From the NCBI GenBank assembly GCA_902806565.1, contig CADCXA010000066.1, positions 62,001 to 126,000 on the forward strand: 64,000 nt of DNA, in the 5' to 3' direction. Source of the stretch: Hypoxylon rubiginosum (taxonomy: Eukaryota; Ascomycota; Sordariomycetes; Xylariales; Hypoxylaceae). Below the pieces are notes generated by a model. It did not search any database. It was given only the letters and a program-made list of their open reading frames with translations, and had not been told where the DNA came from. The position numbers and the translations under genes were made by a program. This document shows, piece by piece, positions 11,432 through 22,760 of this stretch (positions are counted from its first letter, which is position 1; each line of letters begins with the position of its first letter).

Positions 11432-12342
11432 ATGGCTTTGCTACCTATGGCAGTTTTGAGTCTTGAGAATCCCGAAAATAATGCACCCCTACTTTGGCCT
11501 AGGGAGCCCTACTCTTGCGTGTTTTATGACGAGATGATTACCGGACCGTTGGCTGACTGGAGCAATGCAGTGTCTCACCACGAAGATAGACTTTCCGACT
11601 GGGCTGTCACCAAGCTCGAACACAGGAAGAACTTCCATTTTTCCGCTGTCCAACACGAGTTCCTCAAGTGCACCGTCAACCAGATAAGCAGTCCATCCCA
11701 GGAGCCGAAGCATATTTTCATCGAGCGGATGGCAGACAAGGATGAGGTTACGGTCGGCTGGAAATGGATACAGCATCCTCGGCTAGCTAAGTGGTGGATT
11801 CAGAGATTGATGCGAGGGTACTTCAGTGATACTACCCGTGGAGGTGTATCAGTGCTAGCCAGCTCATCTGCTTTGGCTCGCTGGAAAGCAATCGGCTACT
11901 CAGGCTCGGATTTCTTGTGTCATCTTGATTTTACTCAGCAAATGCTCCCCTTATCGAAACTTCGCCGGGTATTAGTCGACTCGAGCAATTCAGTACCAAA
12001 ATACTCTGTCACGGATTCAAATTGCTTCTGGTTTGCTTTCACGGTGTACGAGACCTTGAAGAAAGAATATCCGTGCTCCGAACTCAGGGGTGGCTATTAC
12101 AAACATAGAGGGAAGTTCGCTGGCCTCAGTATACTACCATTCAATCTGGTAAGTAATGAAATATACATCCTAAAGGTGTAGATTATATGTCTGACATGAG
12201 ATCTAGTTCTCTACCCACACCGTACGACACTACTTCCTCACCTCCACTTATACTAACATTGTTACCCTAGGCTACAAAGGATATCGAACGGGCCAAGAAG
12301 GATATTAAACGAGCTAAGAAGGAAGCAAGGCGGAACTTTTGA
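11432..12342 (+). CDS. Hypothetical fungal protein, unknown function
   Basis: Exon 1 is 11432-12148 and exon 2 is 12271-12342. The 122-bp intron has a GTAAGT donor, a textbook TACTAACA branch site near 12250 and a CCCTAG acceptor. The product is 262 residues. The frame is open upstream of 11432 but offers no ATG; a first exon further upstream is possible. No signal peptide or membrane helix. Visible landmarks are a central segment with a TDSNCFWFAFTVYETLK element followed by GGYYKHRGKFAG, a pattern I associate with uncharacterised fungal proteins that share a Cys-Trp-Phe core. The C-terminus is a short Lys/Arg-rich helix with a repeated AKKDIKRAKKE heptad-like run. No enzyme motif was found. 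Confidence 0.6.
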
Positions 12343-13203
12343 TCTTGCAGATGGCTGCGTAACATGGCTGCGCAACATGGGTCCGGAAAAACCTGGCAGC
12401 TCACTCCCCTGAGAATGGGTTAAGGTGGAAGGGATATTGGAACAAATACGGCAGAATATGACAAGCAGTATATATATTCCATGTTGACAATGATACGTAG
12501 GTGCAGCCCTTAAGTCTAGGGATGATTTCTGGTAGCTCCCCCCTGAGTCAATAAGTACCCCTAAAAGCTTCTTGGCGGGCTCGTAGGGAGCCTGAAATCT
12601 GCTGAAGTTGGTCGAAATGATAATCTTAATTCCGTGCTGAACGGAGACTATGAGCTGCAACTATGTTATGTTTTCCTGATAATCTTGAGCTCAATAAGAT
12701 ATTACATAATTATCGTAGCCTTGGTGTAGAAAATGCTGATAGCTACCTAGGTACCTTAAGGTCATTACATACCTCCCCCTATTACATAAGCCGCAGCACA
12801 GCATTTCCTACAACACTGAGTAATAAGTATCTTAAAATGTTAACTAAATAAACTTTAAACTAAACAAATATAATTGTACCTTAGTTTTTTAATTATTATT
12901 ATGTTTTATATGAAAAGCTAGCTTGCAATGAAATTCCGTCTTAAGTTCGTTCCTAATCCCGGCGTCCTCACTTAGGGGCTCATAACTACCTAGTTATCTC
13001 CGCCTTATACATGAAATTTAACATAAAATAGTTAAACAGTCAACTTTTACCACTATAAAAGGATAGAAATATGGTGGAACTAGGACGCGCTTTTGCTTAC
13101 CTCTCCATCTGACCCTTAGGCTGACAACTTTGGCTCAGTAACATTGAGTCTGTACGTATCTCCCTGCTAACCTGCATCTAGCCTTCAAGATTACACATTT
13201 AAG
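12343..13203. other. AT-rich intergenic, no gene seen
   Basis: Strongly AT-rich from about 12660. It has a TACCTAGGTA copy at 12744-12753. No coding frame with protein character was found. Confidence 0.5.
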
Positions 13204-13455
13204 ATGTCTACCAATCGCTCTGTTTGGCAAGACAAAACCTGATGTGCCAGGCGTTATCCGCGAGAGCCCGACCCTTGCGCAGCTTGAAGACCGCCAGGTT
13301 CTAATCAAGGTTCGCTTATGGGCGATGAACCCTGTCGACGCCATGTATTTAGGACCAGTCGTTGCCTTTCATTACCTACCTGGTCATCCTGGGCTAAGAT
13401 GTGGCTGGGATCGTTAAGACCGTTGGCTCTATAATAGCCTCGAAATTTCTAAGTA
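13204..13455 (+). pseudogene. Fragment of a zinc-binding alcohol dehydrogenase/enoyl reductase (MDR)
   Basis: The start of a medium-chain dehydrogenase/reductase is readable only by changing frame. An ATG-led N-terminus (MSTNRSVW) is followed in another frame by ESPTLAQLEDRQVLIKVRLW and AMNPVDAMYL, the usual N-terminal catalytic-domain elements. A further frame change gives DVAGIVKTVGSIIASKF, matching the G-D-x-A-G-x-V segment. Nothing of the NADPH-binding domain follows; AT-rich DNA takes over. This is a truncated, frameshifted relic. Such proteins include trans-acting enoyl reductases of polyketide pathways and toxD-like proteins; which one cannot be told. Confidence 0.72.
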
Positions 13456-14334
13456 ATGGTTATATCTTTCGTAAAATTTAGTAAGTTAATAGTTAAAGTA
13501 AACACCACGATTTAGCGATACTCACGCATCAATCTAGTCAATAGGAAGAAGTTAAGCTTTATTTATTTTAAAGCCGCAAGGATAAAGAACTACTAGAACG
13601 CGTGTCTTTGGCCTAATTACGAACCATAAGAAGATTATATTAAATAATATTTTATTTTAAATATTGCCTTTATTTTTAATTATGTGCTTTAGAAACCGCA
13701 ATGTTAGGATAACCTTCATCGGTAGTGCAGCCCAGTGAAGTCACTTTCTTGAATGGGGGTGCTTTTCTATTATGGAACATGTAGATGCTGTTAACCAACT
13801 CCCACCTACTCCCACACGTAGCATACACCAAATAAATGCACCTAGGTAATTAAATGTTGTAAATTGGCCCAAGTTAGGCCGGAGATATTTGAATACCTAG
13901 GTACATTTAGTACAATATCCTACCTAAGTTGCTCCTCAGTTGCTAATTCTACAATTGCATGGATTATGTACCATCCCTCTGTGATCTGTTTGAAATTTGG
14001 CCGTTTTATATGGACGATCGAATCGCCTTGTACTGGGGTGGTCGTTGTTGCCCCGGTACCCTCGTCTACTTCGCTCTTGCCTCAGGCAGACCTTGGGTGT
14101 CTAGGTACCTAGGTAGTTCGCACTTGCCATTCTCAAGAGGCAGGCACAAATCCTCGCTAGATTTTCCGTCGTCAACGTTTTTGCCCATAATCAATCCTTC
14201 ACCATCTTTCCCTCTTCCCCGTCTTCTCGTCACATCAACCCAACGCATAAGTATGACCCTCGCGCTTTTAGCAAACAGCAACTTTTACTCAGTACCCTCG
14301 CTTTTTGCGCTTTTCCGTCGCATCGCTGCGAACA
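13456..14334. other. AT-rich intergenic and F-box gene promoter
   Basis: AT-rich to about 13860, consistent with RIP-type decay beyond the MDR relic. TACCTAGGTA copies lie at 13894-13903 and 14106-14115. The last 200 bases before the F-box ATG are pyrimidine-rich, as in fungal promoters. Confidence 0.5.
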
Positions 14335-15819
14335 ATGGCAGACGCCTGGCCAACCTACGAGGCCACCGCGCACCCAAAACTCGAATCTCTCCCGGCCGAG
14401 TTGATCAACGAAACCGTCAAATATTTGGAACCCAAGGACATCGGCTCTCTTCGACTGGCAAACCGCAACATATGCGGCAAGGCTTCTTACCACTTTGCCA
14501 AGTATTTCGAGTGTAAAACCATCGAACTCACGCCCGACTGCCTATTCGAATTCATCTACCAGGCTACTACCAGCACACTCGCACGCCGTCTTAAGCACCT
14601 CACCATTCAAGGCTATGCGTACAGCAAACGGAAGTACAGACGCGCGAAGGAGCGCCGCAAGACTTATCAGGATTCATATCTTCTTCCCTACTTGGTGAAA
14701 GCATTCAGCTGCCTGCAACGATATTCTCCGGATGGGTATGGACTCTCCTCGCTGTCTCTTCGCATTATCCCTGGCCAGGATATAATGGGCACGATTTATG
14801 TACCACTCGAATACCGTTCCTACAAAACCATCTGGGACGTGGCGATGCGCACCTTCATCATGGCCATGGAAGCCCTAAAGCAGACCCAAATGCCCGTTCG
14901 CGACCACCTGGACATCTTCAGCGGCCTCAACGCATGCAGTTTGAGATACGACACCTTCACTCAATTCGCCCACGAATTTGCAAGCCAGCAGGTAGGGATC
15001 TTCAGATCTCTGAAACGCCTGTCAATATCCTTGTCGCTTGACCCCAATAGCGAGGGGGTTCCTCTGCCAGGAGACGTGACGGGCATGCATCCCGGGTTGT
15101 TGGGCAGAGATGGTCTCCAACGTCGATGTATTCGTCGGGTCCTACAGGTCCTAATGCACGGGCTGCACTTCATGCCAGAATTAGAGGATCTCGACTTCCA
15201 CTGGTACAACATACCCAAGCGTGACGACCATAATAATGGTCTCGTTCTTTTGGCGCCCGGTCGAGTGCCACCAACCTTCCACAGCGCGCCACCGCTCATA
15301 GCTACGAGTCTCAAGAACTGCACTCTACGCGGCCTTTTCATATCCGAGTCGGATCTACTGCACTTTCTCCGGGTCGTTTGTCCTACAGCAGTGGGTCTAG
15401 AATTCATCAGCTTGACCTCTGGAGATTACGCTCGGATCATTCAGTACCTAGCAAGGCGAGACAACAAGATCACGAGTTACTATCTCGATGATGTGCGCAA
15501 GGGATGCCAGCTGATGCACTTTTCTGTGCCTGGGGAGCCTAAGTACAGGCGGACAATTCCTCAAATAGGCCCTAGCACGCTCAGACAAGAAGATATAGAG
15601 GCGAAGGAGTCTGTGACTTTCCATTCTGCGCAAGGCGATGTTATAGTGGATTCCAACTGGAAAGACTGGAATGATGCGAATATGGCAAACTATGGCGGGA
15701 TTGCTGCTCGTTACTACAATTTTATGAGATGGAATAAATCACCTGTACCTGGAGATACCAGAAAGGTAATGGGGCGAAGCAAGAAGGCGGGTAAGCAGCG
15801 GGTAAAACCAACAGCATGA
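14335..15819 (+). CDS. F-box domain protein
   Basis: Single exon, 494 residues. I start at the ATG at 14335 (context GAACAATGGC), not the non-ATG codons upstream. The F-box is at about residues 15-58: LESLPAELINETVKYLEPKD, followed by a SLRLANRNICGKASYHFAKY stretch. The rest is a long region without recognised repeats; some segments (LEDLDFHW, LKRLSISLSL) look like the irregular leucine-rich strands usual in fungal F-box proteins. By family it should be a substrate adaptor of an SCF ubiquitin ligase, binding Skp1 through the F-box. No target can be inferred. The C-terminal tail is basic (KKAGKQRVK). Confidence 0.85.
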   Translation: MADAWPTYEATAHPKLESLPAELINETVKYLEPKDIGSLRLANRNICGKASYHFAKYFECKTIELTPDCLFEFIYQATTSTLARRLKHLTIQGYAYSKRKYRRAKERRKTYQDSYLLPYLVKAFSCLQRYSPDGYGLSSLSLRIIPGQDIMGTIYVPLEYRSYKTIWDVAMRTFIMAMEALKQTQMPVRDHLDIFSGLNACSLRYDTFTQFAHEFASQQVGIFRSLKRLSISLSLDPNSEGVPLPGDVTGMHPGLLGRDGLQRRCIRRVLQVLMHGLHFMPELEDLDFHWYNIPKRDDHNNGLVLLAPGRVPPTFHSAPPLIATSLKNCTLRGLFISESDLLHFLRVVCPTAVGLEFISLTSGDYARIIQYLARRDNKITSYYLDDVRKGCQLMHFSVPGEPKYRRTIPQIGPSTLRQEDIEAKESVTFHSAQGDVIVDSNWKDWNDANMANYGGIAARYYNFMRWNKSPVPGDTRKVMGRSKKAGKQRVKPTA

Positions 15820-16824
15820 AGATTCAATCAATCTCTGCCTACTTCTTGCGGAAGGGTATGTCTGGGTATCTTGCAACTCGAAACTCTGCATGAGCACCCC
15901 TGGAGGTAGCGACGGCATAGCTAACTCTAGAATAGCACAGATATCGTACGAATATGTAGGACTCCTAGCTTCGGGTTCACCATCACTTCGCCGCATTTGC
16001 ACTTGGTTTCTGTTCTCCCGCCTCGCATATATACGAGGAGTAGTTTTAGAAGTCAAGTTTAATATATATCATTATGCGAAACTATCTGCTATTGCTATAC
16101 AGCAATTGACGTTGGGGGAGATGATTGTCATTGCTCGGTTATCAGACCTGTGATAGAAGTTCTCCTAGGTAAAAGCGATATATCGCAACTGTTCTATCGG
16201 CTTTTAACGCCTCGGGATTGGCACATGAAGGAGGGGGAGCTTCCTTTCCATCCTCGTTATCTACCTAGGTGGGTCTACCATTGGGGATCAACTTCGAGAG
16301 CTGCAGCTTATCGCGGGTGGAGCTCGGCGTGTCGGGTTCGGCGACGTCGGTGCGGACGCAGACGTAGACGGGACCGGGCAACGGGGAGGGAGGGAGGGAA
16401 CGAAGGGGAGGGAACGGAGGAAAGCGGGCGCGGGTTTCGACCGCTCGCGCTGTTCGGTGGAGATGCTGCTGTGAACGGTGACTTGCGACACTGTCTGCGC
16501 ACACTAGGACATGGCGGACGTGGCGGACGACGCGAAGTCGGGAGTCGAGATAGCACCAAGGCGCTAGCGAGAGCGTTGTCGGTCGCGCAAGTTGGCCTAT
16601 TGGCACTGTGTGGGTACTCAGCCGGGATCGGGTCGGTCGATCTGAAGCGGCCGGAAAGATGGTTTCACAAGCAGTTTTGGATCGTTGGCGTGGCGTTTGT
16701 GGCGGGATTTGTAGGCGAATGCGTTAACATGTATTTGCCTGGTGGAAGGTGGAAGGTGGAAGGCACACCTTAACACCTCGCGAACCTCTTTGGCCATGAT
16801 GTGCAGGGTCAACCCTACTTCAAC
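15820..16824. other. Intergenic with an unsupported GC-rich open frame
   Basis: About 1 kb. A plus-strand open frame (16150-16773) has an Arg/Gly-rich middle and a hydrophobic end (VGVAFVAGFVGECVNMYL), but frames on both strands are open because of GC-rich repetitive sequence, and no family is recognised. I do not call a gene. CCTAGGT motifs occur at about 16164 and 16264. Confidence 0.4.
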
Positions 16825-17805
16825 CTATCCCAGGAATAAGAAGGTAAGTCCATCCATTCCTTCAGACCTGCCGGACTCTCCAACAATTTGGATACGACAC
16901 CGCACTACAGCGTACCGCTCCGTTTCGTAAAATCGTAGCGCATCCTCCTCCTCGCGACTCTTGACAAGATACGCAGACCCTGTCACAGGCGGCGCTTTCA
17001 GGTCCGCGTGAATCATGGCGCGGTATTTTCCCGCCCAAGTTGTGAGTCTGCCGCCTCGGACTTGCGCTGGCAGTAGGTCGGCTGTGGAAATCTCGTCTCG
17101 TTGCAAAACCCGAGCCAGAACGTCCTTGTCGGCTAACGTGCCATAGAAGAAATACCAAACGGGGTATTCATTCTGTGTCGGTGTTGCTGCCGTTTCGTTT
17201 TGCAACCGGTGCTGAGGCATCGTCGAGTCGATACCGAGGGTTGGATGGCGGCAAATCGGGGAAAGGTCCTTTTCTGCGTCGGAAATCCGAATGAAGGTTG
17301 GCCGAAAGTCTGTGCCCTGGTCTCGCAAGCGTTTTTCGATGACTTGTTTTGCGGTTGCATTGATTATACAGAATTCCACGTCCTCGCCGCCATCATCGGC
17401 GCCCTGATACTTAGTAGGCGCACTATCCAGATTTCCGATTTCTTGGGCGGCCTTAACATCTGGCAATAGCCCCTCTAGCTTAAGCAGAAACCTCGACTTT
17501 GGATTCATGCGCGCATCGCCCCGGGGACTTCGTGGAGTGGTTGGCAAGCGCTGCGTCGCGAGTGCGTATTCGTAAGACTCCTTGTCGAACCCCTTTAGGC
17601 TATCCTTAATTAACTCCCAGGCATCCGAACAAAGGGATTTGCGACCAATACTCGATCTCCACTCGCGAATCTCCCTCTCCGCTTCGGCTGCGGTGAGCCC
17701 GAACAAGTTCTTCCAGCGGACCACGTCGGCTGCCAGATCGCTGTCATCTTCGTCGTATACGTTGGCGGCTAGACCTTCACAGGCCGCAAGCAAGTCGAGA
17801 TCCAT
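16825..17805 (-). CDS. Gamma-glutamylcyclotransferase/AIG2-like protein
   Basis: Single exon, 326 residues, ATG at 17805. The C-terminal third is a GGCT-like (AIG2) domain: the glycine-loop strand VWYFFYGTLADKDVL at about residues 216-230, a VRGGRLTTWAGKYRAM segment, and GSAYLV followed by a Glu in FYETERY, the position of the usual catalytic acid. The N-terminal two thirds are alpha-helical and acidic with no recognised domain, a layout seen in fungal GGCT-like proteins. Some family members release 5-oxoproline from gamma-glutamyl compounds; others are not enzymes. The substrate is unknown. The 3' end lies close to the GC-rich open frame described for 15820-16824. Confidence 0.78.
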   Translation of the reverse strand: MDLDLLAACEGLAANVYDEDDSDLAADVVRWKNLFGLTAAEAEREIREWRSSIGRKSLCSDAWELIKDSLKGFDKESYEYALATQRLPTTPRSPRGDARMNPKSRFLLKLEGLLPDVKAAQEIGNLDSAPTKYQGADDGGEDVEFCIINATAKQVIEKRLRDQGTDFRPTFIRISDAEKDLSPICRHPTLGIDSTMPQHRLQNETAATPTQNEYPVWYFFYGTLADKDVLARVLQRDEISTADLLPAQVRGGRLTTWAGKYRAMIHADLKAPPVTGSAYLVKSREEEDALRFYETERYAVVRCRIQIVGESGRSEGMDGLTFLFLG

Positions 17806-18333
17806 GTTCGTTCGTATATAAGAATCTACACGGATTTCCAGCTTGCGACTCAGCCTTTGAGGTTGTTCGTAGCATGGAGGGAAAAGAAGGCCAGACGACC
17901 GCCGGGTCTCCTGTTATATACTAAATTTATATACCAAATTAACTTGCTTCGTACTCTAAAGTTATCGTTTCATATCCGTCACACTAGGTCATTAGGTATC
18001 AGCGATAAAAGCTTTCCCAATTTAGGCCGGTGAGCTCCCGTAGAAAAGATTGAGAGAGCACGTTTCAAGGCTATCGCCCATTCTACCATGGGTGCTCAAA
18101 GTTTGTACCGCTGCCACAGGAAAAGTCTAGATCTCTTCACAAAGTTCACACCAGGACTTTCAATTACACATCTACCTAATTAATTATATATAAAGCACAT
18201 GTGAGATGCATCCCCGCCATTTCCTAGAAAAGGAGACAGTTTCTTGGCGGCTATTACTCTTGTCTAGTACCGACTACTATCTCATCATCCCTAATTTGAA
18301 CAATAAACAGACACCCTAATATCAACTGGCAAG
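17806..18333. other. Divergent promoter region
   Basis: Shared 5' flank of the GGCT-like gene (minus) and the Sar1-like gene (plus). No coding frame of note. Confidence 0.5.
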
Positions 18334-18879
18334 ATGGGGGGGATTCTCGACTGGGTCTACAGCTTCATGGGATTTTTCGGTCTACTTAAGAAGCAGACCA
18401 AGATCCTCATCCTCGGACTAAACAAGGCTGGAAAGTCGACATTACTAATGCAAATGGCTCACCGTAGGCCGGGAGGCCTCCAACCTACCATACATCCCAC
18501 ATCCGAAGAGCTAGTGATCCAGAGTGTCAGATTTGTGGCAGTTAATTTCGGTGGCTACCGGCAAGGCCGACATGTCTGGAGCGACCATCTCCAGGACGTT
18601 GCCGGAGTCATCCTCCTCGTCGACGCAGCGGATAAAAAGCGGTTTGTCGAGGTAAAGCCCCAGCTCGATGCTCTGCTGGCCACGAAGGAGATGCGGAAAA
18701 TTCCGATCGTGGTGTTAGGAAACAAGGTTGAGCAACTGCACGCCGTCTCAAAGGAGGAACTGCGCCACGAGCTCGGCTTGGGGCGCATCCGTGGTCGGCC
18801 TATTGAGTTGTGTATGTGTTCCCTCGCTTTGAGGCTGGGCGATGGGGAGGCATTGCGATGGCTTGCAGATCATATTTAG
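18334..18879 (+). CDS. Divergent, intronless Sar1-like small GTPase
   Basis: Single exon, 181 residues, ATG at 18334 in context CAAGATGG. The frame is Sar1-like throughout: an amphipathic N-terminal helix (ILDWVYSFMGFFGLLKK), P-loop GLNKAGKS (28-35), switch I LQPTIHPTSEEL (49-60) and a C-terminal ELCMCS/RWL end. Key positions differ from the COPII GTPase Sar1. The Asp of the DxxG motif is Asn71, the catalytic His after GG is Tyr75, the NKxD motif reads NKVE (130-133), and a short loop near residue 150 is missing. No intron is present. It may be an old retrocopy or paralogue with altered or no GTPase activity; genuine Sar1 must be elsewhere. True function unknown. Confidence 0.82.
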   Translation: MGGILDWVYSFMGFFGLLKKQTKILILGLNKAGKSTLLMQMAHRRPGGLQPTIHPTSEELVIQSVRFVAVNFGGYRQGRHVWSDHLQDVAGVILLVDAADKKRFVEVKPQLDALLATKEMRKIPIVVLGNKVEQLHAVSKEELRHELGLGRIRGRPIELCMCSLALRLGDGEALRWLADHI

Positions 18880-19214
18880 TTTGGAAAATGAAGGTGATGG
18901 AGGTTCTCCTTGAAATTGTCACAGCCTACCACGGCGGAAGTACATGTACCTATCCAGAGCTTCAAGTAGGACAGCATAGCCACTTGATGGTTGAGTGGCG
19001 ACCAGTTACAATACACATCCTTCTGCAGGCTAGAGGCCGAGACCGAAACGCCGACCCCCTTCAGCCCCGAGGTAATCTGCCTGATCAAACTGGACTTCTA
19101 CCCAGCTTCTTGAAACCCCGCTCCCCAAAAACCACCATCTTTCTTTCGTTCGGCGCGCTGCAATGTGGTATCCATACCTTTCATGATACACGCAGCGACA
19201 TAATACATTACAGG
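18880..19214. other. Intergenic, no gene seen
   Basis: About 335 bases between the Sar1-like and the ankyrin-type genes, on the same strand. One frame is open but lacks protein character. Confidence 0.45.
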
Positions 19215-22200
19215 ATGGCCGATCCCGTCGGTATCACAGGTACTGCAGTCGGCATAGTATCACTATGTCTTCAAGTGTACAGCGGCTTAAAGGGTTACCT
19301 TGATGACTACAGAGGTCGCAACGAATACGTTCGCAAGGCTTTGGCAAATCTCGACAAGTTACGAAGACTAATAAGCGTGGTCGAATCTGTCATTCCAGCC
19401 TTGAGAAATGGCCATTATACACCGAGCCAGACTGTAGTGCTGTGTCTGCAAGACTGCGAGGTTCAAATAAAATCCCTAGATACGGAGCTTCAGAAGTATA
19501 ATAGACCTGCTACCAACGACCTAAAAGGGAAACTCAAAGAGACGATGAGAAGCTTGGAATTCCCTTTAGCTCGTCCTGAATTAGAGAGATTAGCTTCCAA
19601 TCTTGATCGGATCAATAGTCTGATCACGGTTGCGCTTCAGGCGCTCGAGTTGTATGTCGCCAGTTCTCACCTACCTTCGTCTATTTGCATCTTTTTTTAC
19701 AATTTGGTACTAATAAAATATAAAGGCATATTCAGTCGACTAATCAGGACCATCTAAAAGACCTTGGTGACTCTATCCGAGCGGCAGTGGTTGATATAGC
19801 AACCATCCAAGCCAAAGTTGACGAGATTCAATCGAGAGGAGCTGCTCTAGAAGCATGTGTGGGCAGCAATCAAACTGCCATCACGGAGATATCTCGAGAT
19901 CTACACGGGCTATCGCTTGTAGCCACCGAGATCCGGTCCTCAGTGCCGCAGATCAACCAAATCCAGGTCAACACCTCTGCCAGCATAGATATTCTACGCG
20001 ATATATCCTCGGGTTATCGGCTACAGCAACTAAATTCAATAACTCATGAGGAAAGGCTGAATGAGTTGAAACATGCCATCATCTCCGCCAACGAAAACTC
20101 GCCTGGAGAAAGGCTCTTTCAAATGCTGATGTCAAAACCTGATGTCCTCAAGAGCTGGCAAGATGACATTACCACAATTAGACATGCCTCATCCAATATA
20201 TCAACGGACAACGCACTACAATCCAGTCAATCTAGAAAGAAATACCAACTTGGTGCGAAAACTGGTAGTTGTGGATGTCGATACCGTCGTCGCATAAGTC
20301 GACAGTCGTCCAGCTGGCTCTCCTTCACGCGTTTCAACGAGTCGATTGTTGCTTTCCATCACGAGCCTGGATGCTCCATGTACGGAAACACCGAAGACAA
20401 TCGCGAACGCACGGTCGGTATTATATTTACAGGATTGCATCGATTACTCAACATCGCGGTTTGTGCCAGTCTAACTAGGTGTAATGGTGCCGGTGGTGCC
20501 AGCATCAGCCCAACATTTCGATACTATGCAATGGTAGATAGCAAACGATCTCCTGCATTCCGCATTGTAAAGACTATGTCATTTGGTATTATTCATATTA
20601 ATTATCTTCTGAGAGACCAAATTATGGACAATGCAATTACACAGGCGTGCCAACAGATCATTCGCGTTGCAATATCAAAATTGCAACGCGTTTTTACTAA
20701 CAGATCGTCATTACCAACCGATATTAATCAATACGGGTGGACACTAATTGAATCATTCGTTCACAATGTAAGTATTATGACAATATTTACATGCTTGCAC
20801 GATATTAATGGTAGCGAATAGGATATCTTTCAGGGGGAGCCATTGAGAGTACCAAGCGACATCCCGGTGATTGAGGCCCTATTACTGGGCCTACTAGAAC
20901 TTGGTATCCCCAGCATGAGCAACTCGTTGCATATACGGTACAAGTATGTAAGAGAAATCGGTATAAACTTACAGGCCAGAATGACTAATTTTTTCAGGTC
21001 TCCTCTAGTAGACGTCATCCGTTTTCAACGAGACATAACGGCAAAAAGGGGACCAGTATACGACAAGAAGATAGCTACATTAGTTTTTCAGAGTCGGCCT
21101 GAATACTATACTATAGCGGTAAACTGGTATATATTTTGCAATCCAACCGCCCGAAAGTGCCTGGCTGAAGTTGAATGCATTCAAGAGGGTGAGCATACCA
21201 ATTCTGTTAAACAGATAATATGCACGTACTAAGTCTCTACTAGCATTTGGTCTTGACGATCCCCTTTGTATAGCTCTCCTAAGAAAAAATGAGCTTATGG
21301 TAGAACGTGCCCTCCGATCCCACCCAACATCATCGGACTCTTTGATGTGGAATGGCATTTCGGCGGTTCACCTTGCGGTTTTCTGGCCGAGGGGACTTGA
21401 ATTACTCTTTCATTTCTGTCCAAACGTCGACTTGAATATGAAATGTAGCAGACGCGCACCATTATATTTTGCGTTGTGCGGGAGTCGTGACGAGGCTTGC
21501 GAGGAGCAAAGCGACACATTATGCAATACCTGCCCTTGCGCTGAATCAGTAAAGGTTCTACTAGAGCATGGGTGCCGTGCTGATGCTAGGTTTGAATTCT
21601 ATAGCGATATAGGAAGCCCTCATGCTACTTACGCTTTCCTAAGTCATATTAAATCATGGCGGGTGCGACTAATGGAAATAGCGCGGCACGAGCTTTGTGA
21701 GACTGAAATGTCCGATATCAGTTTTTGCAACTCATCGGTTTTAGACCACTCAGCACCAAAGGTAATTCGGAAACTCGAGGCCAGAGGTATCTTCCCATCT
21801 CAAGAGTTGCAACTGGATCCCCGAAGTATTCGTCTTTCGCCACTATCATATGGGTTCGAATCAAGCTCAATCTATCATGTCCTACGCCGTGTTTCTAGCA
21901 TGGAGATCGCCTTTAGATTAGGATTCAGAGACATCGATGTGTTCTATCAGTCAGAAACACCCGTCATGAGGAAAAGCCTTCCTTTGTATTGCTGCGAGTG
22001 GTTCCTTGATCATGGGGCGAGCATCACCAACCTAATGCCATCAGCTCCGAACCTGGCTTATTCTGAGAAAATCCCGCTTTGGACAGTTGCCCATTTTATA
22101 ATGTCTCGAGTCGAAAGATACAGTGAATCGGAAGATTTAAGAGATCGACTTGTACTTAAACTATGTGGCTTGGACATAGGTGATGGCTGCGATTGCGGCT

Positions 22201-22760
22201 GCTCTGATTCAGAGGGTGGATGTAGCCCTCTGAAGGTGTTTTTAGCCTCTAGGCGACGCTATTCGCCGCCCATTCCCGATGACCTGTCGCAATTTATAAA
22301 AGTCATTGATACCCACGCGTCAACATCGCCTACTATTGCAGGTACGATAATACGTGCTTGTACGTTTGAAGCCCTGGAGATCCTACACACATGCTGCGCC
22401 ACAGTCTATTTTCCCCCAAACGCCCGTAGCGATTATGGTGAGGATTTTCCTCATATTCGCGATGAGGATGAACAGTTACTAGAGGAGCTCGAGCACTTGG
22501 TGGCCGGATTTAAGGATCATTTCCATCCTGAGGAGCAATCACTCTCACAGTTTATGGGAGGCTATTGGAAAGACCGTATGGAGCAAATCAAAGAGGAAAA
22601 GGCGGCCAGGCGCTTGTCTCAGGAAGAAATAGACGCTGCTGCAAATCTGGGCATAATGTTGAGAGAAGAGAGTCCGGAAGAGCAGGTATCAGAAACGGAA
22701 CCCACATTGTCGGATCTGGTAGAGAACTGCATTCATCGGCTGAACAAGATTTATATGTAA
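19215..22760 (+). CDS. PigL_N-like N-terminal domain plus ankyrin-type protein
   Basis: Five exons: 19215-19651, 19726-20767, 20834-20943, 20998-21188 and 21244-22760. All joins keep frame, giving about 1098 residues. Residues 1-110 match the fungal N-terminal helical domain of the PigL_N/Helo-like group (MADPVGITGTAVGIVSLCLQ, then a conserved helix ending SVVESVIPAL). A coiled-coil-like stretch (about 150-250) follows. Then comes a middle region typical of Sordariomycete ankyrin proteins (basic RRRIS, CNGAGGASISP), and from about residue 600 degenerate ankyrin-like repeats (DDPLCIALLRKNELMVERAL; AVHLAVFW; VKVLLEHGC). There is no NACHT or NB-ARC P-loop between the two ends. The function is unknown; related architectures belong to fungal NLR-like and incompatibility repertoires. 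The exon 3/4 junction (GTATGT...TTTCAG) could also be read through in frame. Confidence 0.78.
20663..20690. repeat. Perfect 11-bp inverted repeat inside coding sequence
   Basis: CGCGTTGCAAT (20663-20673) and its exact reverse complement (20680-20690) are separated by six bases, inside exon 2 of the ankyrin-type gene. It may be a chance hairpin or an insertion footprint. Confidence 0.7.

Noticed and set aside
16150..16773. Possible 207-residue protein
   Set aside because: The middle is Arg/Gly-rich repeat translation and the opposite strand is also open; no family match and no codon support.
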